Origin: Candida dubliniensis CD36
Lineage: Eukaryota > Ascomycota > Pichiomycetes > Serinales > Debaryomycetaceae
Direction: 5' to 3'
Assembly (NCBI RefSeq): GCF_000026945.1
Contig: NC_012866.1
Span: forward strand, 434,001-498,000
DNA: 64,000 bases
Positions 42,823 through 51,976 of this stretch are shown here, piece by piece. Every line of letters begins with the position of its first letter. The first letter of the stretch is position 1. The position numbers were made by a program, and so were the translations under genes. The notes below the pieces were generated by a model. It was not told the origin of the DNA. It saw only the letters and a program-made list of their open reading frames with translations, and made no database searches.

Positions 42823-43259
42823 AAATAAAGAGATGTAATTTAATTAAGAGAGAGGTGTATCGTGTGTATTGGTGAATATGTAGGTTTTTTAATTGTTTAT
42901 GTTGAAATATAGTATACCCTTACTGATCTCGTCTGCTTATGGCTTCGTTCTAAACATTATTGGTGAAATGTACTGTTTTATAACAAAATTGTTGCCAAAA
43001 AGTTCCAAAATTATAGAAAACAGCTAAAAACTTGAATGACTTGAGTATCACTAAAAAGATATTGCTCAATGTTAAAGTAGAAAATGCAATACTTACAAGC
43101 TCAAGTATACCCAATACAGTACCCCCCTCAACTTTAAAAAGAAAGCCACATTTGGATAATTACCACAACAGGACAAAACAAAAAAAAAAAAAAAAAACAA
43201 AATTAGTGAGAAGCCCAATCATTTGTACTCTTTTTTTATCTTATCAACCAAATATTATC
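42823..43259. promoter_or_regulatory. Intergenic region between the two glutaredoxin genes
   Basis: 437 bp with an A run near 43181-43197. The downstream gene's frame stays open to a TTG at 43032, but this extension has no similarity to glutaredoxins and is probably the 5' leader of copy 2. Confidence 0.45.
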
Positions 43260-43610
43260 ATGAGCCTGCTTATTGGATGGTTATCGTCGTGGTTCCAAAG
43301 TGAACCAGCCACCCCAGAATTGAAGAAAGAAATAGAATCTAACATTAATTCACACAAGATACTTGTTTATTCCAAATCCTATTGTCCTTATTGCACTTCA
43401 ACAAAATCTCTATTACAAAGTTTAAACCAAGATTACAAAGTCATTGAATTAGATCAAATTCCGAAAGGTTCAGCAATTCAAAATGGATTACAAGAGTTAA
43501 CTGGTCAACGTACCGTTCCTAATATTTTTATTAATGGGAAACACATTGGTGGCAATTCCCATATTCAAGCTTTACATTCCCAAGGCAAATTAAAACCACT
43601 TTTTGGATAG
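43260..43610 (+). CDS. Dithiol glutaredoxin (copy 2)
   Basis: 116 residues from ATG 43260. The open frame extends 76 codons upstream to a TTG, but glutaredoxin similarity and the paralogue start agree on 43260. Active site YCPYC (C42/C45), TGQRTVPNIFINGKHIGG, C-terminal helix ending LKPLFG. CPYC is the classical Grx1/Grx2 active site; copy 1 has CPFC. The function is glutathione-dependent thiol-disulfide exchange, probably in the cytosol. The shared Trp-rich N-terminal segment could be a membrane or targeting element (inference). Confidence 0.93.
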   Translation: MSLLIGWLSSWFQSEPATPELKKEIESNINSHKILVYSKSYCPYCTSTKSLLQSLNQDYKVIELDQIPKGSAIQNGLQELTGQRTVPNIFINGKHIGGNSHIQALHSQGKLKPLFG

Positions 43611-43717
43611 ACTATAGTAGATTAGTTTAGATTACAAAATGTATGAATGCCAAACTTTTGTTAAGATTTACTAGGTGCATTAAGCGGACTGGGAGCATAC
43701 ATTTTATTAATACACAT

Positions 43718-44527
43718 TTACCCAAGTATATCTTTTAACATTTCTGTAACACACAAATGTATTCTCACAAATATCTCATTATCATTAGTTAATTCAGTTA
43801 ATGATTTTGGTTTGATCAATGATCTTCGTAAATATCTCTCGTTATCAAACATCTTGTTGGAACTCAAATCGCCATCACCAAAACAATTGCTATTGTTATT
43901 ACTTTCGCTTTGCTTGACTTGATTTGCCTTGTCAACTTTTTTCTGAATCAATTCAATAACCACATTGAAATAAATACCAATAATTTCCCAATGCATCAAA
44001 AGTTCTGATTCATTGTCGCTGATTACCATTAGCGAATATTTCCTCTCGCCTCCCCTTGCATTCAAATCTTCGACTTTGAATATTTGATTAATGCAATAAC
44101 CATTAATTGCATCTCCATAAAACATTGGCTTCGACAAGTCCGACATTGTTTCGACCGATAGTGATTTCATAACCAACTTTGTTAATGCCGAGTACCGTTT
44201 TTGAGATGACGGATAGTGAGTCGATATGCTGACTTTTCCGATTATTGCATCAGTAGAAGTTGATGTTGATGTTGATGTAGGTGTTGGTGGTGAAGTTGAT
44301 TGTAGGGGGTTTGTTGGTTTTTTTGCATTGTCCTCAGCTAGTTTTGTAACTAAATTGGCAGTGGAGTCAGGTAGAATAAATTGACATGACAAACAACTTG
44401 TCAGTCGGGAATATGACAGAAGTAGATTCTCCTTCACCGATTGTTCGTCTATGATTTGTGTACAAGCTATAACACTAGGTCCATGCAATTCACAAAAATG
44501 TGCCAAACAAACCATATAGTTTGTCAT
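43718..44527 (-). CDS. LST7: Lst7, folliculin-family subunit of the Lst4-Lst7 complex
   Basis: 269 residues, ATG 44527. The N-terminus has the folliculin signature AHFCELHGPSVI (about residues 9-20), followed by the longin-like region with SYSRLTSCLSCQF and FYGDAINGYCINQIF. As in S. cerevisiae Lst7, the protein stops after the longin part and lacks the DENN half of animal folliculin. A Thr/Ser-Pro-rich loop (about 72-92) is a low-complexity insertion. Lst4-Lst7 is a GTPase-activating complex for the Rag GTPase Gtr2 at the vacuole that signals amino-acid supply to TORC1. It is convergent with the second glutaredoxin gene, with about 107 bp between them. Confidence 0.88.
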   Translation of the reverse strand: MTNYMVCLAHFCELHGPSVIACTQIIDEQSVKENLLLSYSRLTSCLSCQFILPDSTANLVTKLAEDNAKKPTNPLQSTSPPTPTSTSTSTSTDAIIGKVSISTHYPSSQKRYSALTKLVMKSLSVETMSDLSKPMFYGDAINGYCINQIFKVEDLNARGGERKYSLMVISDNESELLMHWEIIGIYFNVVIELIQKKVDKANQVKQSESNNNSNCFGDGDLSSNKMFDNERYLRRSLIKPKSLTELTNDNEIFVRIHLCVTEMLKDILG

Positions 44528-44819
44528 TGGTGATTACTGGAGATTATTAATTATGATTGTGATTAGTAAACTATGTACTTTTTTTTTTTTCAGTTATTTC
44601 GGTGTTGTTTTTCTTTATTTACATGGGCAAGTGCTAAAATCTTGGGATCCGGGGCAAAAACCAAAAAAAAAAAAAAAGATCGCGAAGCACGATTCACAAC
44701 ACGTCAACAACAACAGCAATAACTATTAAAAAGAAGCTAAATTTCAAAAATTATAAGTAATGGTCTTCTTATCATGTTTTAATTCGCTGTCGTGTTGGAT
44801 AATCAAAACATATATTTCC

Positions 44820-44855
<36 letters not shown>

Positions 44856-45038
44856 AAATAGAACAATTTCATATTCTCCTTGTCTCACACATCCCACCAT
44901 CAAAGAGAAGAGGCAAGGAGGCAGCAGCCAATGGAAAAAAAAATTTCAACAACTTTTAACAAAATTCATTTTGATTGAAGTTCAACTCCTTTTTTTTTTT
45001 TTTTTTTTTTAATATTTCAATTATTTTAAAAAGAAATT
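44528..45038. promoter_or_regulatory. Divergent promoter region, LST7 / EBP1-like gene
   Basis: 511 bp with several T/A runs, a (GT)15 microsatellite (44823-44852) and a long T run (about 44991-45010) just before the start codon of the EBP1-like gene. No specific factor sites were assigned. Confidence 0.5.
44823..44852. repeat. (GT)15 dinucleotide microsatellite
   Basis: Thirty bases of perfect GT repeat about 190 bp upstream of the EBP1-like start codon. It is likely to vary in length between isolates. Confidence 0.85.
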
Positions 45039-46269
45039 ATGTCTTCCACTGATAAAAGTATGTTTTAGATTTGCAATAGCTATCATTGAGTATAATTATT
45101 CTAACAATTGTCGTTTAGAAACTCCAGCTCCAGATTATTCTATTAAGAACTCCGATGTTGTATCTAAGTATAAAACAGCTGGGGAAATCTCAAACAAAGT
45201 AATTGCCCAAGTCAAGGCATTGGCCGTGGATGGAGCAACCACCTACGATCTTTGTATCAAAGGTGACGAATTGATGAATGAGGAGTTATCCAAGATTTAC
45301 AATTCCAAAAAAACTAAAAACACCCCGAAGGGGATTGCTTTTCCAACTTGTGTAAACCCAAACCATATTCCGGCTCATTTGGCTCCAGTTAATGCTGAAG
45401 ATGAGGCAAATATTACTTTACACAATGGCGATGTTGTAAATATCATGTTGGGAGTTCAAATTGACGGATTTCCATCAATTGTTGCTGAAACTTTAGTGAT
45501 TGGTGCCACCAAGGAATCTCCAGTCACCGATAAAAGGGCCGATTTGTTGAATGCTGCCTGGACAGCATCTGAGACCGCCTTGAGGACTTTTAAACCTAGT
45601 AACAGAAACTGGGACGTCACAAATGTTGTTTCCAAAGTCGCTAAGGAATTTGAAACCGTCCCATTGGAAAACATGTTGACCCATAATCAAGAAAGATTGG
45701 TTTTATATGGACCAAAAGAGATTATTCTCAATCCTTCTAAGCAAAACAAGAATTCAATGGAAACTCACAGATTCGAAGAAAACGAAGTTTACGGATTGGA
45801 TATTTTGATTTCAACTTCCGCTGATGGTAAAACAAAACCTTCCACTTTTAGAACTTCCATGTACAAATTGACTGGTGAAACTTATGCTTTGAAGATGAAG
45901 ATGTCTCATAAAATCTTGACTGAATTCAAAGCTAAATGTAACAACCAACCTTTCCCATACAATATCCGTAATTTGGAGGATCCAAAGAAGTCCAGAGGTG
46001 GTTTAGCTGAACCAGTTAATCATAAGATTTTATTGCCTTACGATATTGTTGTTGAAAAGGAAGGAGAATATGTTGCTCAATTTTTCACCACTTTTGGAAT
46101 AACCAAACACGGAATTGTCAAATACACGAGCCCTGAATTTGATGCCGATCTTTACAAATCAAACAAGCTGATTAAAGATGAAGAGATTTTGAAAACCTTA
46201 GAAGAACCTTTGAATACCAAACCAATTAAAAAGAAGGCTGGTGCTGCTGCTGCCACTGAACAAAAATAA
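45039..46269 (+). CDS. EBP1/PA2G4-type protein (Cdb4-like methionine aminopeptidase fold), one intron
   Basis: Exon 1 is 45039-45057 (ATG TCT TCC ACT GAT AAA A) and exon 2 is 45119-46269, giving about 389 residues. The intron (45058-45118) has GTATGT, a CTAAC branch site and TTTAG. Splicing adds the conserved N-terminus (DYSIKNSDVVSKYKTAGEIS) that a start at 45220 would miss. The protein has the pita-bread fold of type 2 methionine aminopeptidases but, like EBP1 and S. pombe Cdb4, probably no peptidase activity (FPTCVNPNHIPAHLAP where a catalytic His/Asp set is expected). Lys/Ala-rich C-terminus. Family members bind ribosomes near the exit tunnel and affect growth. S. cerevisiae has only the distant Arx1. 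Confidence 0.88.
45058..45118 (+). other. Spliceosomal intron of the EBP1-like gene (61 nt)
   Basis: 5' splice site GTATGT, branch sequence CTAAC at 45101-45105, 3' splice site TTTAG. The joined exons stay in frame through an AAA codon. The 19-nt first exon makes this invisible to simple open-frame finding. Confidence 0.9.
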
Positions 46270-46565
46270 GCACCTGAGCTCTTTTTTTGTTTTGTTTTAT
46301 GTAAATACATAGATTATAAATCTTACACACATTACAGTCAATATCAAGACCAAATTACCTCCTTATATATATAAAAATACATATCGCGTCAACTACATCG
46401 ATTTTAAATTAATTTTTTTTTTTTTTTTTTAAAATTCTAAATTGTTTTTTTTTTTCTTTCTTGTTTTTTTCTTTTCTTATATTTTTTTTTATTCCACAGA
46501 TATATTTATCTATATACCCGTGGAAAAGAAAACTATTGACGGGCTTCCATTGCTGAACATTCTAT
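46270..46565. promoter_or_regulatory. Intergenic region before RCO1
   Basis: 296 bp with several long T runs (around 46412-46430 and 46446-46455). It holds the terminator of the EBP1-like gene and the promoter of RCO1. No specific sites were recognised. Confidence 0.4.
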
Positions 46566-48623
46566 ATGGGTTCAAAAGTTGGTAATCGGGGTAGTATCAG
46601 GCTATCACTGAATGCAGCCAATACGTCCAATGGTGGTGCTGAAATTAATGGTGGTCGGTCTGGTGCTAATCAAAACAAACAATCAACTGGTGATGAATCC
46701 AAAAGCAAGAGAAAATCGGCACGCATAGCACAACTAGAAGCTGAGTTGATACCAAAGCTATCGGCTAGTCCAGAGATTAAAGGGGGACCTAAAGCCAGTA
46801 AACCTGGATCTGTTTCTGGCAACGGGAATACAGTATTTGTTGAACCAGAACTAGCAGCACCCACACCAAGCTATACCGGATTACCATTGGAAGAGTTTCC
46901 TAGTAACAAAATTAAAAAGGAATCTTTATGGCCTGCAAAATACAGGCGAACAAGAAGTAGCGACAGCTCAAGAGAAAGCACTGCTACACCAGGAGATGAA
47001 ATAGAAAACAATAAAGTTGAAGCATATTATCAAAATAATCTAAAAACAAGCTTAAGTGAGGATCTAGCTCAAGAGAGTGAATTGAGGCAATCGCTTGTAA
47101 ATGCATCTTCTTCAAAACCAAGAAAAACAACACGATTGAAACTAACTTTACGAACACCCACACAAACATCGAGACAACAACAAAAAAGATCATTGGATGG
47201 CATTGCCAATGCGAAGCACCGTCCATTGAAAAAAATAAAAGTCACGTCACCCACGAAATCACCTAGAACCAAATTATTCGATGCCAAAACCAGTAATAGC
47301 AGTATTGTAAAACAAGAAAAAGACAAACACCAAGAAGCAGAAGAGGAAGAAATAAAAGAGAATGACGATTTCTGTTTTGCTTGTGGTATGCCTGGGATAT
47401 TCATTTGCTGTGAAAAATGCCCTAAATCATTTCACTTTACTTGTTGTGACCCACCGATAGAGGAGGTGCCGGAAGACGAATGGTATTGTCGTGAATGCTA
47501 TACCAAAGCCTACCCGGAATCGATCCCGGATTGGCGTGATATAGGGGTCTTTGGACAATTATTGAACCAATTGGAAACTAGGAATCCCAAAGTATTTAAA
47601 CTACCTCTTGAATTGCGTGAAAAGACATTTGTCGGGGTCACTACCGAAGACAATGGTGATTATGTCGATGATAGTGTGAAAGATGACATCCCACCAGCAA
47701 AATTGAATGGATCACAAATACCAGGTTGTAATCGTGATGTGACTTTAGAAATTGATGATTTGTATAAAGAAAATGGAGAACCTTTTTTGTGTCACAAGTG
47801 TGGTGGATCTGGACAAAATCGAAGGACTTTAATTCATTGTGACTATTGCCCCTTGGTATACCATATTGACTGTTTAGACCCACCGTTATTTGGACCTAAA
47901 ACTATTGGCGATAAATGGAGATGTCCTAACCATATTGAAGATTTGCTTCCAAAAGGACTTCCTAAACTACGTCAATTCAAAGAGACGCAAGTGGTTGAAA
48001 ACTCCTTGCATAGTAATTTTATGAAAATGGCCAGCATCAGCAATATATTTATTAAGTATGACGATGAAAAATACCTCAACGATAATGAAAAACCAATAAC
48101 ATTTGATAATTACAAGCAGTACAAGAATACTTCATTGGAGAAAAAAGTATTAGAGAATTGGGGTGAAGACATGGAAGCTATACATCCAGAGTATAAAGTA
48201 CCGGGGTTCTTCCAAGCAGTAGCAACGGATCGTGGAGTCTCTGCACAAAGCACGAAAATAGTAGCACTACCGTCTGCATTATCAAACAAATCCGTAATCT
48301 ACAGAGTCCCCGAAAAACTGATAGTGATGGATTTTGTTGGCAAAATTGCAAAGGATAAACTATTGAATGAAATTTCACAATACGACATACAACAACGACT
48401 TGAAGAAGATCCTGATACACTAGAGGCCGTTAAAAGCTTAAATGAGATCAAAGAACGACAAAAGATTTTAAATTTAGATGCGTTGCTACAAGTTATAGGC
48501 GAAGAATCTAAAACAACCAAAAATGAAACTCTCAACGACAACGAAATACAAGAGTTACTCAAGATTAAACAATTGATGAAAGCAAAAGGCCAACAGGCAC
48601 TATTGGAATTTCTTCAGTCATGA
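46566..48623 (+). CDS. RCO1: PHD-finger protein Rco1, Rpd3S histone deacetylase subunit
   Basis: 685 residues, ATG 46566, close to the S. cerevisiae Rco1 length. The N-terminal 260 residues are basic and low-complexity. The first PHD finger (about 268-316) has FCFACGMPGIFICCEKCPKS and ends WYCREC. The second (about 408-460) has CHKCGGSGQ, IHCDYCPLVYHIDCLDPP and WRCPNH. The paired fingers with a long spacer are typical of Rco1 and S. pombe Cph1. Rpd3S removes histone acetylation behind elongating RNA polymerase II, recognising H3K36 methylation through Eaf3 and Rco1, and so blocks cryptic transcription. It is convergent with MRP49. Confidence 0.9.
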   Translation: MGSKVGNRGSIRLSLNAANTSNGGAEINGGRSGANQNKQSTGDESKSKRKSARIAQLEAELIPKLSASPEIKGGPKASKPGSVSGNGNTVFVEPELAAPTPSYTGLPLEEFPSNKIKKESLWPAKYRRTRSSDSSRESTATPGDEIENNKVEAYYQNNLKTSLSEDLAQESELRQSLVNASSSKPRKTTRLKLTLRTPTQTSRQQQKRSLDGIANAKHRPLKKIKVTSPTKSPRTKLFDAKTSNSSIVKQEKDKHQEAEEEEIKENDDFCFACGMPGIFICCEKCPKSFHFTCCDPPIEEVPEDEWYCRECYTKAYPESIPDWRDIGVFGQLLNQLETRNPKVFKLPLELREKTFVGVTTEDNGDYVDDSVKDDIPPAKLNGSQIPGCNRDVTLEIDDLYKENGEPFLCHKCGGSGQNRRTLIHCDYCPLVYHIDCLDPPLFGPKTIGDKWRCPNHIEDLLPKGLPKLRQFKETQVVENSLHSNFMKMASISNIFIKYDDEKYLNDNEKPITFDNYKQYKNTSLEKKVLENWGEDMEAIHPEYKVPGFFQAVATDRGVSAQSTKIVALPSALSNKSVIYRVPEKLIVMDFVGKIAKDKLLNEISQYDIQQRLEEDPDTLEAVKSLNEIKERQKILNLDALLQVIGEESKTTKNETLNDNEIQELLKIKQLMKAKGQQALLEFLQS

Positions 48624-48747
48624 CCATGCAAGAAGAAGAAGAAGAAAAAAAAAAAGTCTTACATTTTACTTCCTTCTATAGATATGAATATATTTTTGAA
48701 AGAAAAAATCAAAAATCAATATGTACAAGTATAATTAAACTAATGCA

Positions 48748-48773
48748 TTATTATTATTATTATTATTATTATT
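48748..48773. repeat. (TTA)n trinucleotide microsatellite
   Basis: About 26 bases of TTA repeat in the short convergent gap between RCO1 and MRP49. Confidence 0.75.
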
Positions 48774-48805
48774 TTTTAAAATAATTTGGTTCCTCTCGTC
48801 TGTAT

Positions 48806-49267
48806 TTATTTGACTGGTCTAAGAGGAAGTTTGGGAAGTTCCTCCTCAGTCAACTTTCTAGCCTTTGTAATTTCCACCAACTCACTGAGTATTTTTGAGG
48901 GAGGTTTATCGGAGCAATTGATTTCAAAGTTACTACTTTGATCTGTTCCATGAACTTTTAATTTAAGTGGTAACTTTGATAACTCGGACTCATTTTCAAC
49001 AGTAATATTGGTCACAGTGAACTGAATATCAGGATTATGGTATCTCAAAGTAGGTAAATTATCTTTCCAGAATAGTTTAATTCCCCATGCTGGCTTGTAA
49101 GTAATTGGTCGTTGGCCATAGACGAATAATTCAATTTCCTTAAACCTTTCAGCATCAAATTTGAATGAGTTCTCTGGATTTCCCGTAAGTCTATTTATTT
49201 TCTTGATAGCATTCTCAATTTTCTTATTGTACTTATTCTTTGAGGTTATAAACATTCTAGTCAGCAT
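48806..49267 (-). CDS. MRP49: Mitochondrial large-subunit ribosomal protein Mrp49 (mL61)
   Basis: About 153 residues from ATG 49267 (the open frame reaches a GTG at 49276; a second Met lies four codons in). It has the L51/S25/CI-B8 thioredoxin-like fold, seen in ELFVYGQRPITYKPAWGIKLFWKDNLPTLRYHNPDIQF-type sequence at about residues 47-85. The basic N-terminus rich in Lys/Arg/Thr suits mitochondrial import. It is a component of the yeast mitochondrial 54S subunit. The assignment rests on overall resemblance and size (S. cerevisiae Mrp49 is about 137 residues). It shares a 386 bp divergent promoter with the SDR gene. Confidence 0.75.
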   Translation of the reverse strand: MLTRMFITSKNKYNKKIENAIKKINRLTGNPENSFKFDAERFKEIELFVYGQRPITYKPAWGIKLFWKDNLPTLRYHNPDIQFTVTNITVENESELSKLPLKLKVHGTDQSSNFEINCSDKPPSKILSELVEITKARKLTEEELPKLPLRPVK

Positions 49268-49653
49268 GGTGGGCACTAGTTATTATGTTGGAAGAGAGCG
49301 TTTTGTATGAGACATGAGCTGGAAAATTTTTTTTTTTTTTTTGATTGACAAAAAATAAGACTGTTGATATTAGCATGTATCACACGACCCACCAACTTTA
49401 AGTAACTTAAGACCAATTTGACCACATCCAGTTTTCATGTTTGCCAATAGACAGAGAATATTATAGATCGTTATTGCTAGGCAGGGATATTTTTAAACCA
49501 AACAATACATATAACTATTATTACTGTGAATTAAAAATTGAAAATTGACAGTGTGGTGAAAGAGAAGTTACTAGATACACACTTTTTTCTAGTTATACCG
49601 CCCCCATTTTTTTTTCCTTTCGCTTGTTGTCATTATTACATCATTCACCATCA
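49268..49653. promoter_or_regulatory. Divergent promoter region, MRP49 / SDR gene
   Basis: 386 bp with a T run at about 49327-49342. The SDR frame is open upstream to a TTG at 49624, which is not used as the start here. No specific sites were recognised. Confidence 0.4.
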
Positions 49654-50682
49654 ATGTTTGTTATTCTCTCCCTATTTATCGACCTAATTTATTGGTTAAA
49701 TAAACAATTTAGATATATTTCTGATCTAATCATTGGTAATGTTTTTGATCCAAGGTTTGATATTGTTTTAATTACTGGTGGTGCAACCGGTTTAGGACGA
49801 GAACTTGTGCTGCAAATTATTTCGAAAGCTGCACAGGTTGTCGTATTGGACATATTAGACCCTTTAGAAGAAGATTTGAACACAGCTGGATTGAAATATT
49901 ACAAATGTGATGTTAGCGACCCCCACGATGTTTTAAAAATACAAAAACTAGTGAGAAAAGAAATTGGGGTAGTAACTGTACTAATAAATAACGCTGGAAT
50001 TGCAACGGGGAAACCAGTATTGGATTTGTCCTTTGAAGAGATTGAAAAAACAATACAAATTAACTTACTATCAAGTTTTTACACTATAAAAGCTTTTCTT
50101 CCCGATATGATGCTCAGAGGCCGTGGCTATATAGTAACCATAGCTTCGGTGTTGGGGTACATGTCTCCCGCACGACTTAGCGCATACGGTGCATCTAAAT
50201 CAGGGCTAATTGCATTACATGAATCTTTAACTTATGAGTTGGGCTCACCGTCTTTGAACCCGCAGGGAATCAAAACTCTATTAGTATGTCCTGGCCAGTT
50301 GAAGACAGGAATGTTCCAAGGTGTGGCCACACCTTCAACCATCTTTGCACCCGAATTAGATCCTGGGTTCGTCGCATCAAGTGTTGTTAATGCCATTGAA
50401 CTGGGAAGAAGAGGAGAAATTAAATTACCGTTATATGGTAATATAATACCAATGTTTCGAGCTTTGCCGTGGCCAGTTGTTGAAGTCACAAGAAAAATAT
50501 CTGGTATTGATCAAAGCATGATTGATTTCAAGTCAAAAATATCGAAAGTCGCCAGTAGTGTTTCATCTTTAAGAAATATATCATTGCTGGGGTCAAAAAA
50601 TGTGTCAACCGAGGCTACTCCGACATTTGTTGCTGCCGAGTCATTGCCAGACGGAAACAAGGCGGCATTGTCTCAGACATAG
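49654..50682 (+). CDS. Membrane-anchored short-chain dehydrogenase/reductase
   Basis: 342 residues from ATG 49654 (a TTG 10 codons upstream was rejected). A hydrophobic N-terminal segment (MFVILSLFIDLIYWLNK) should anchor it in the ER or lipid-droplet membrane. The NAD(P) site TGGATGLG starts near residue 41, followed by NNAG and the catalytic Y178-x3-K182 in AYGASKSG. An Asp after the second strand (VVLDILD) favours NAD(H) over NADPH. Its closest resemblance is to the RDH10/17-beta-HSD11 (DHRS) type, which acts on lipid alcohols or ketones. No clear S. cerevisiae orthologue is recalled. The substrate is unknown. Confidence 0.82.
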   Translation: MFVILSLFIDLIYWLNKQFRYISDLIIGNVFDPRFDIVLITGGATGLGRELVLQIISKAAQVVVLDILDPLEEDLNTAGLKYYKCDVSDPHDVLKIQKLVRKEIGVVTVLINNAGIATGKPVLDLSFEEIEKTIQINLLSSFYTIKAFLPDMMLRGRGYIVTIASVLGYMSPARLSAYGASKSGLIALHESLTYELGSPSLNPQGIKTLLVCPGQLKTGMFQGVATPSTIFAPELDPGFVASSVVNAIELGRRGEIKLPLYGNIIPMFRALPWPVVEVTRKISGIDQSMIDFKSKISKVASSVSSLRNISLLGSKNVSTEATPTFVAAESLPDGNKAALSQT

Positions 50683-51063
50683 GTTTCCTAATGCGTAATT
50701 ATGCTCCACACGTTTCTCGGAAGAAATATCCGGTCGGTGTGCGTTAGTGTGTCAAAAGTTCAATTTGCTGGTACAATGGCTCGGGGAGTTTCGCAACAAA
50801 TATTATTTAATCTAATAGTTTTACTTATTGTACGAGTTTAGTGGAAATTTTTTTTTTTTTTTTTTTTCTTTCTTTAAACCATCTCCAATGCTTAGGCATC
50901 ATCTTCGGATTCCATTAAATTCAAAATTTTCCATTTTAATTCCGTGTTTTAACCTGTAGTGTCGATTTCTTCTATTTTATTTATTTAGTTGGTTATTATT
51001 TCTATTTTCTATTTTGTTTTATTTTTTATGTTTACCAAGAACTACCAAATTCTAGCTTTATAA
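50683..51063. promoter_or_regulatory. Intergenic region before the monoglyceride lipase gene
   Basis: 381 bp, AT-rich, with a T run at about 50851-50867. It holds the terminator of the SDR gene and the promoter of the lipase. Nothing more specific was recognised. Confidence 0.4.
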
Positions 51064-51936
51064 ATGGAAAAGCAACCTCGATCAGGGTCAATTCAAGAAT
51101 GTCTACTCCGCGGAAATAACTGTGTTTTCAACACTTATATGGTTAATGCAGACTCCGAAGTTAATTGCAAGGGAGTATTTATATTTGTCCACGGTTGGTC
51201 CGAACATATTTTAATGTACCTAGACTTAGCGTATTTTATAGCCTCCCTTGGATATGACTTTTTTGCTTTTGACTTGAGAGAAAGTGGCAAAACTAGAGGA
51301 GCATATACAGATATTGATTGTCCTATAAGAGATCTTGATTTTATAATAGAGAAGAATATAACCAAACATAAATCTTGCAATCTTATAGGCCATTCGATGG
51401 GTGGAACTATCATTCTTGATTATTTGCGAAAAGGCAAATATAAAGATATAATATCTTCAGCGATATTGAGTGGACCGTGTATTAAGCTCCATGAATCCAT
51501 ACAACCTGGTCCACTAAAAAGGGTGTTTCTTAGCATAACCTTGTACTGGTTTCCCCGTATTCGTTATTGGGAATCAAAATCGATTTCTGCATATGTACCG
51601 GTGACAACAGATGAAAGGAAACAGTTGGAAATGTTCAATGATAAGCTATGTTGCCCTAATTCTCCATTAAAAATGATTTCAGACATGTATTACAGAGGTA
51701 AAAAACTAGCGGAAACAGTTTCAGATATCTCAAGTAAGACTAGAATACTAATACTTCAATCAGAAAATGACTTAATCGTGGATCCATTTGCTGTAAAGAC
51801 CTTTTTCAATGATTTATCATCTACGACTAAGAAAATTGTTTGCATAGAAAACTCCGGTCATGCCTTGTTTCTCGAGAAGGAATCGACATTGAAACTCGTG
51901 TATAAAGAAATAGATCGTTTTTTAAAAACACAATAA
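51064..51936 (+). CDS. YJU3: Monoglyceride lipase, Yju3 family (alpha/beta hydrolase)
   Basis: 290 residues, ATG 51064. The oxyanion segment is FVHGWSEH. The nucleophile elbow is GHSMGG with Ser111; the acid is in LIVDPFAV (about D240) and the histidine in NSGHALF (about H266), completing the triad. The cap region between residues about 135 and 200 matches the monoacylglycerol lipase type. Yju3 hydrolyses monoglycerides on lipid droplets and the ER. With the neighbouring membrane SDR it makes a two-gene lipid-metabolism block, though each has its own promoter. HGWSEH replaces the commoner HGxGEH by one residue. It may be one of several Yju3-like paralogues in Candida. Confidence 0.82.
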   Translation: MEKQPRSGSIQECLLRGNNCVFNTYMVNADSEVNCKGVFIFVHGWSEHILMYLDLAYFIASLGYDFFAFDLRESGKTRGAYTDIDCPIRDLDFIIEKNITKHKSCNLIGHSMGGTIILDYLRKGKYKDIISSAILSGPCIKLHESIQPGPLKRVFLSITLYWFPRIRYWESKSISAYVPVTTDERKQLEMFNDKLCCPNSPLKMISDMYYRGKKLAETVSDISSKTRILILQSENDLIVDPFAVKTFFNDLSSTTKKIVCIENSGHALFLEKESTLKLVYKEIDRFLKTQ

Positions 51937-51976
51937 AGGCAACAATAAGAAAAATGCACATTTATAAAAGTTTACT

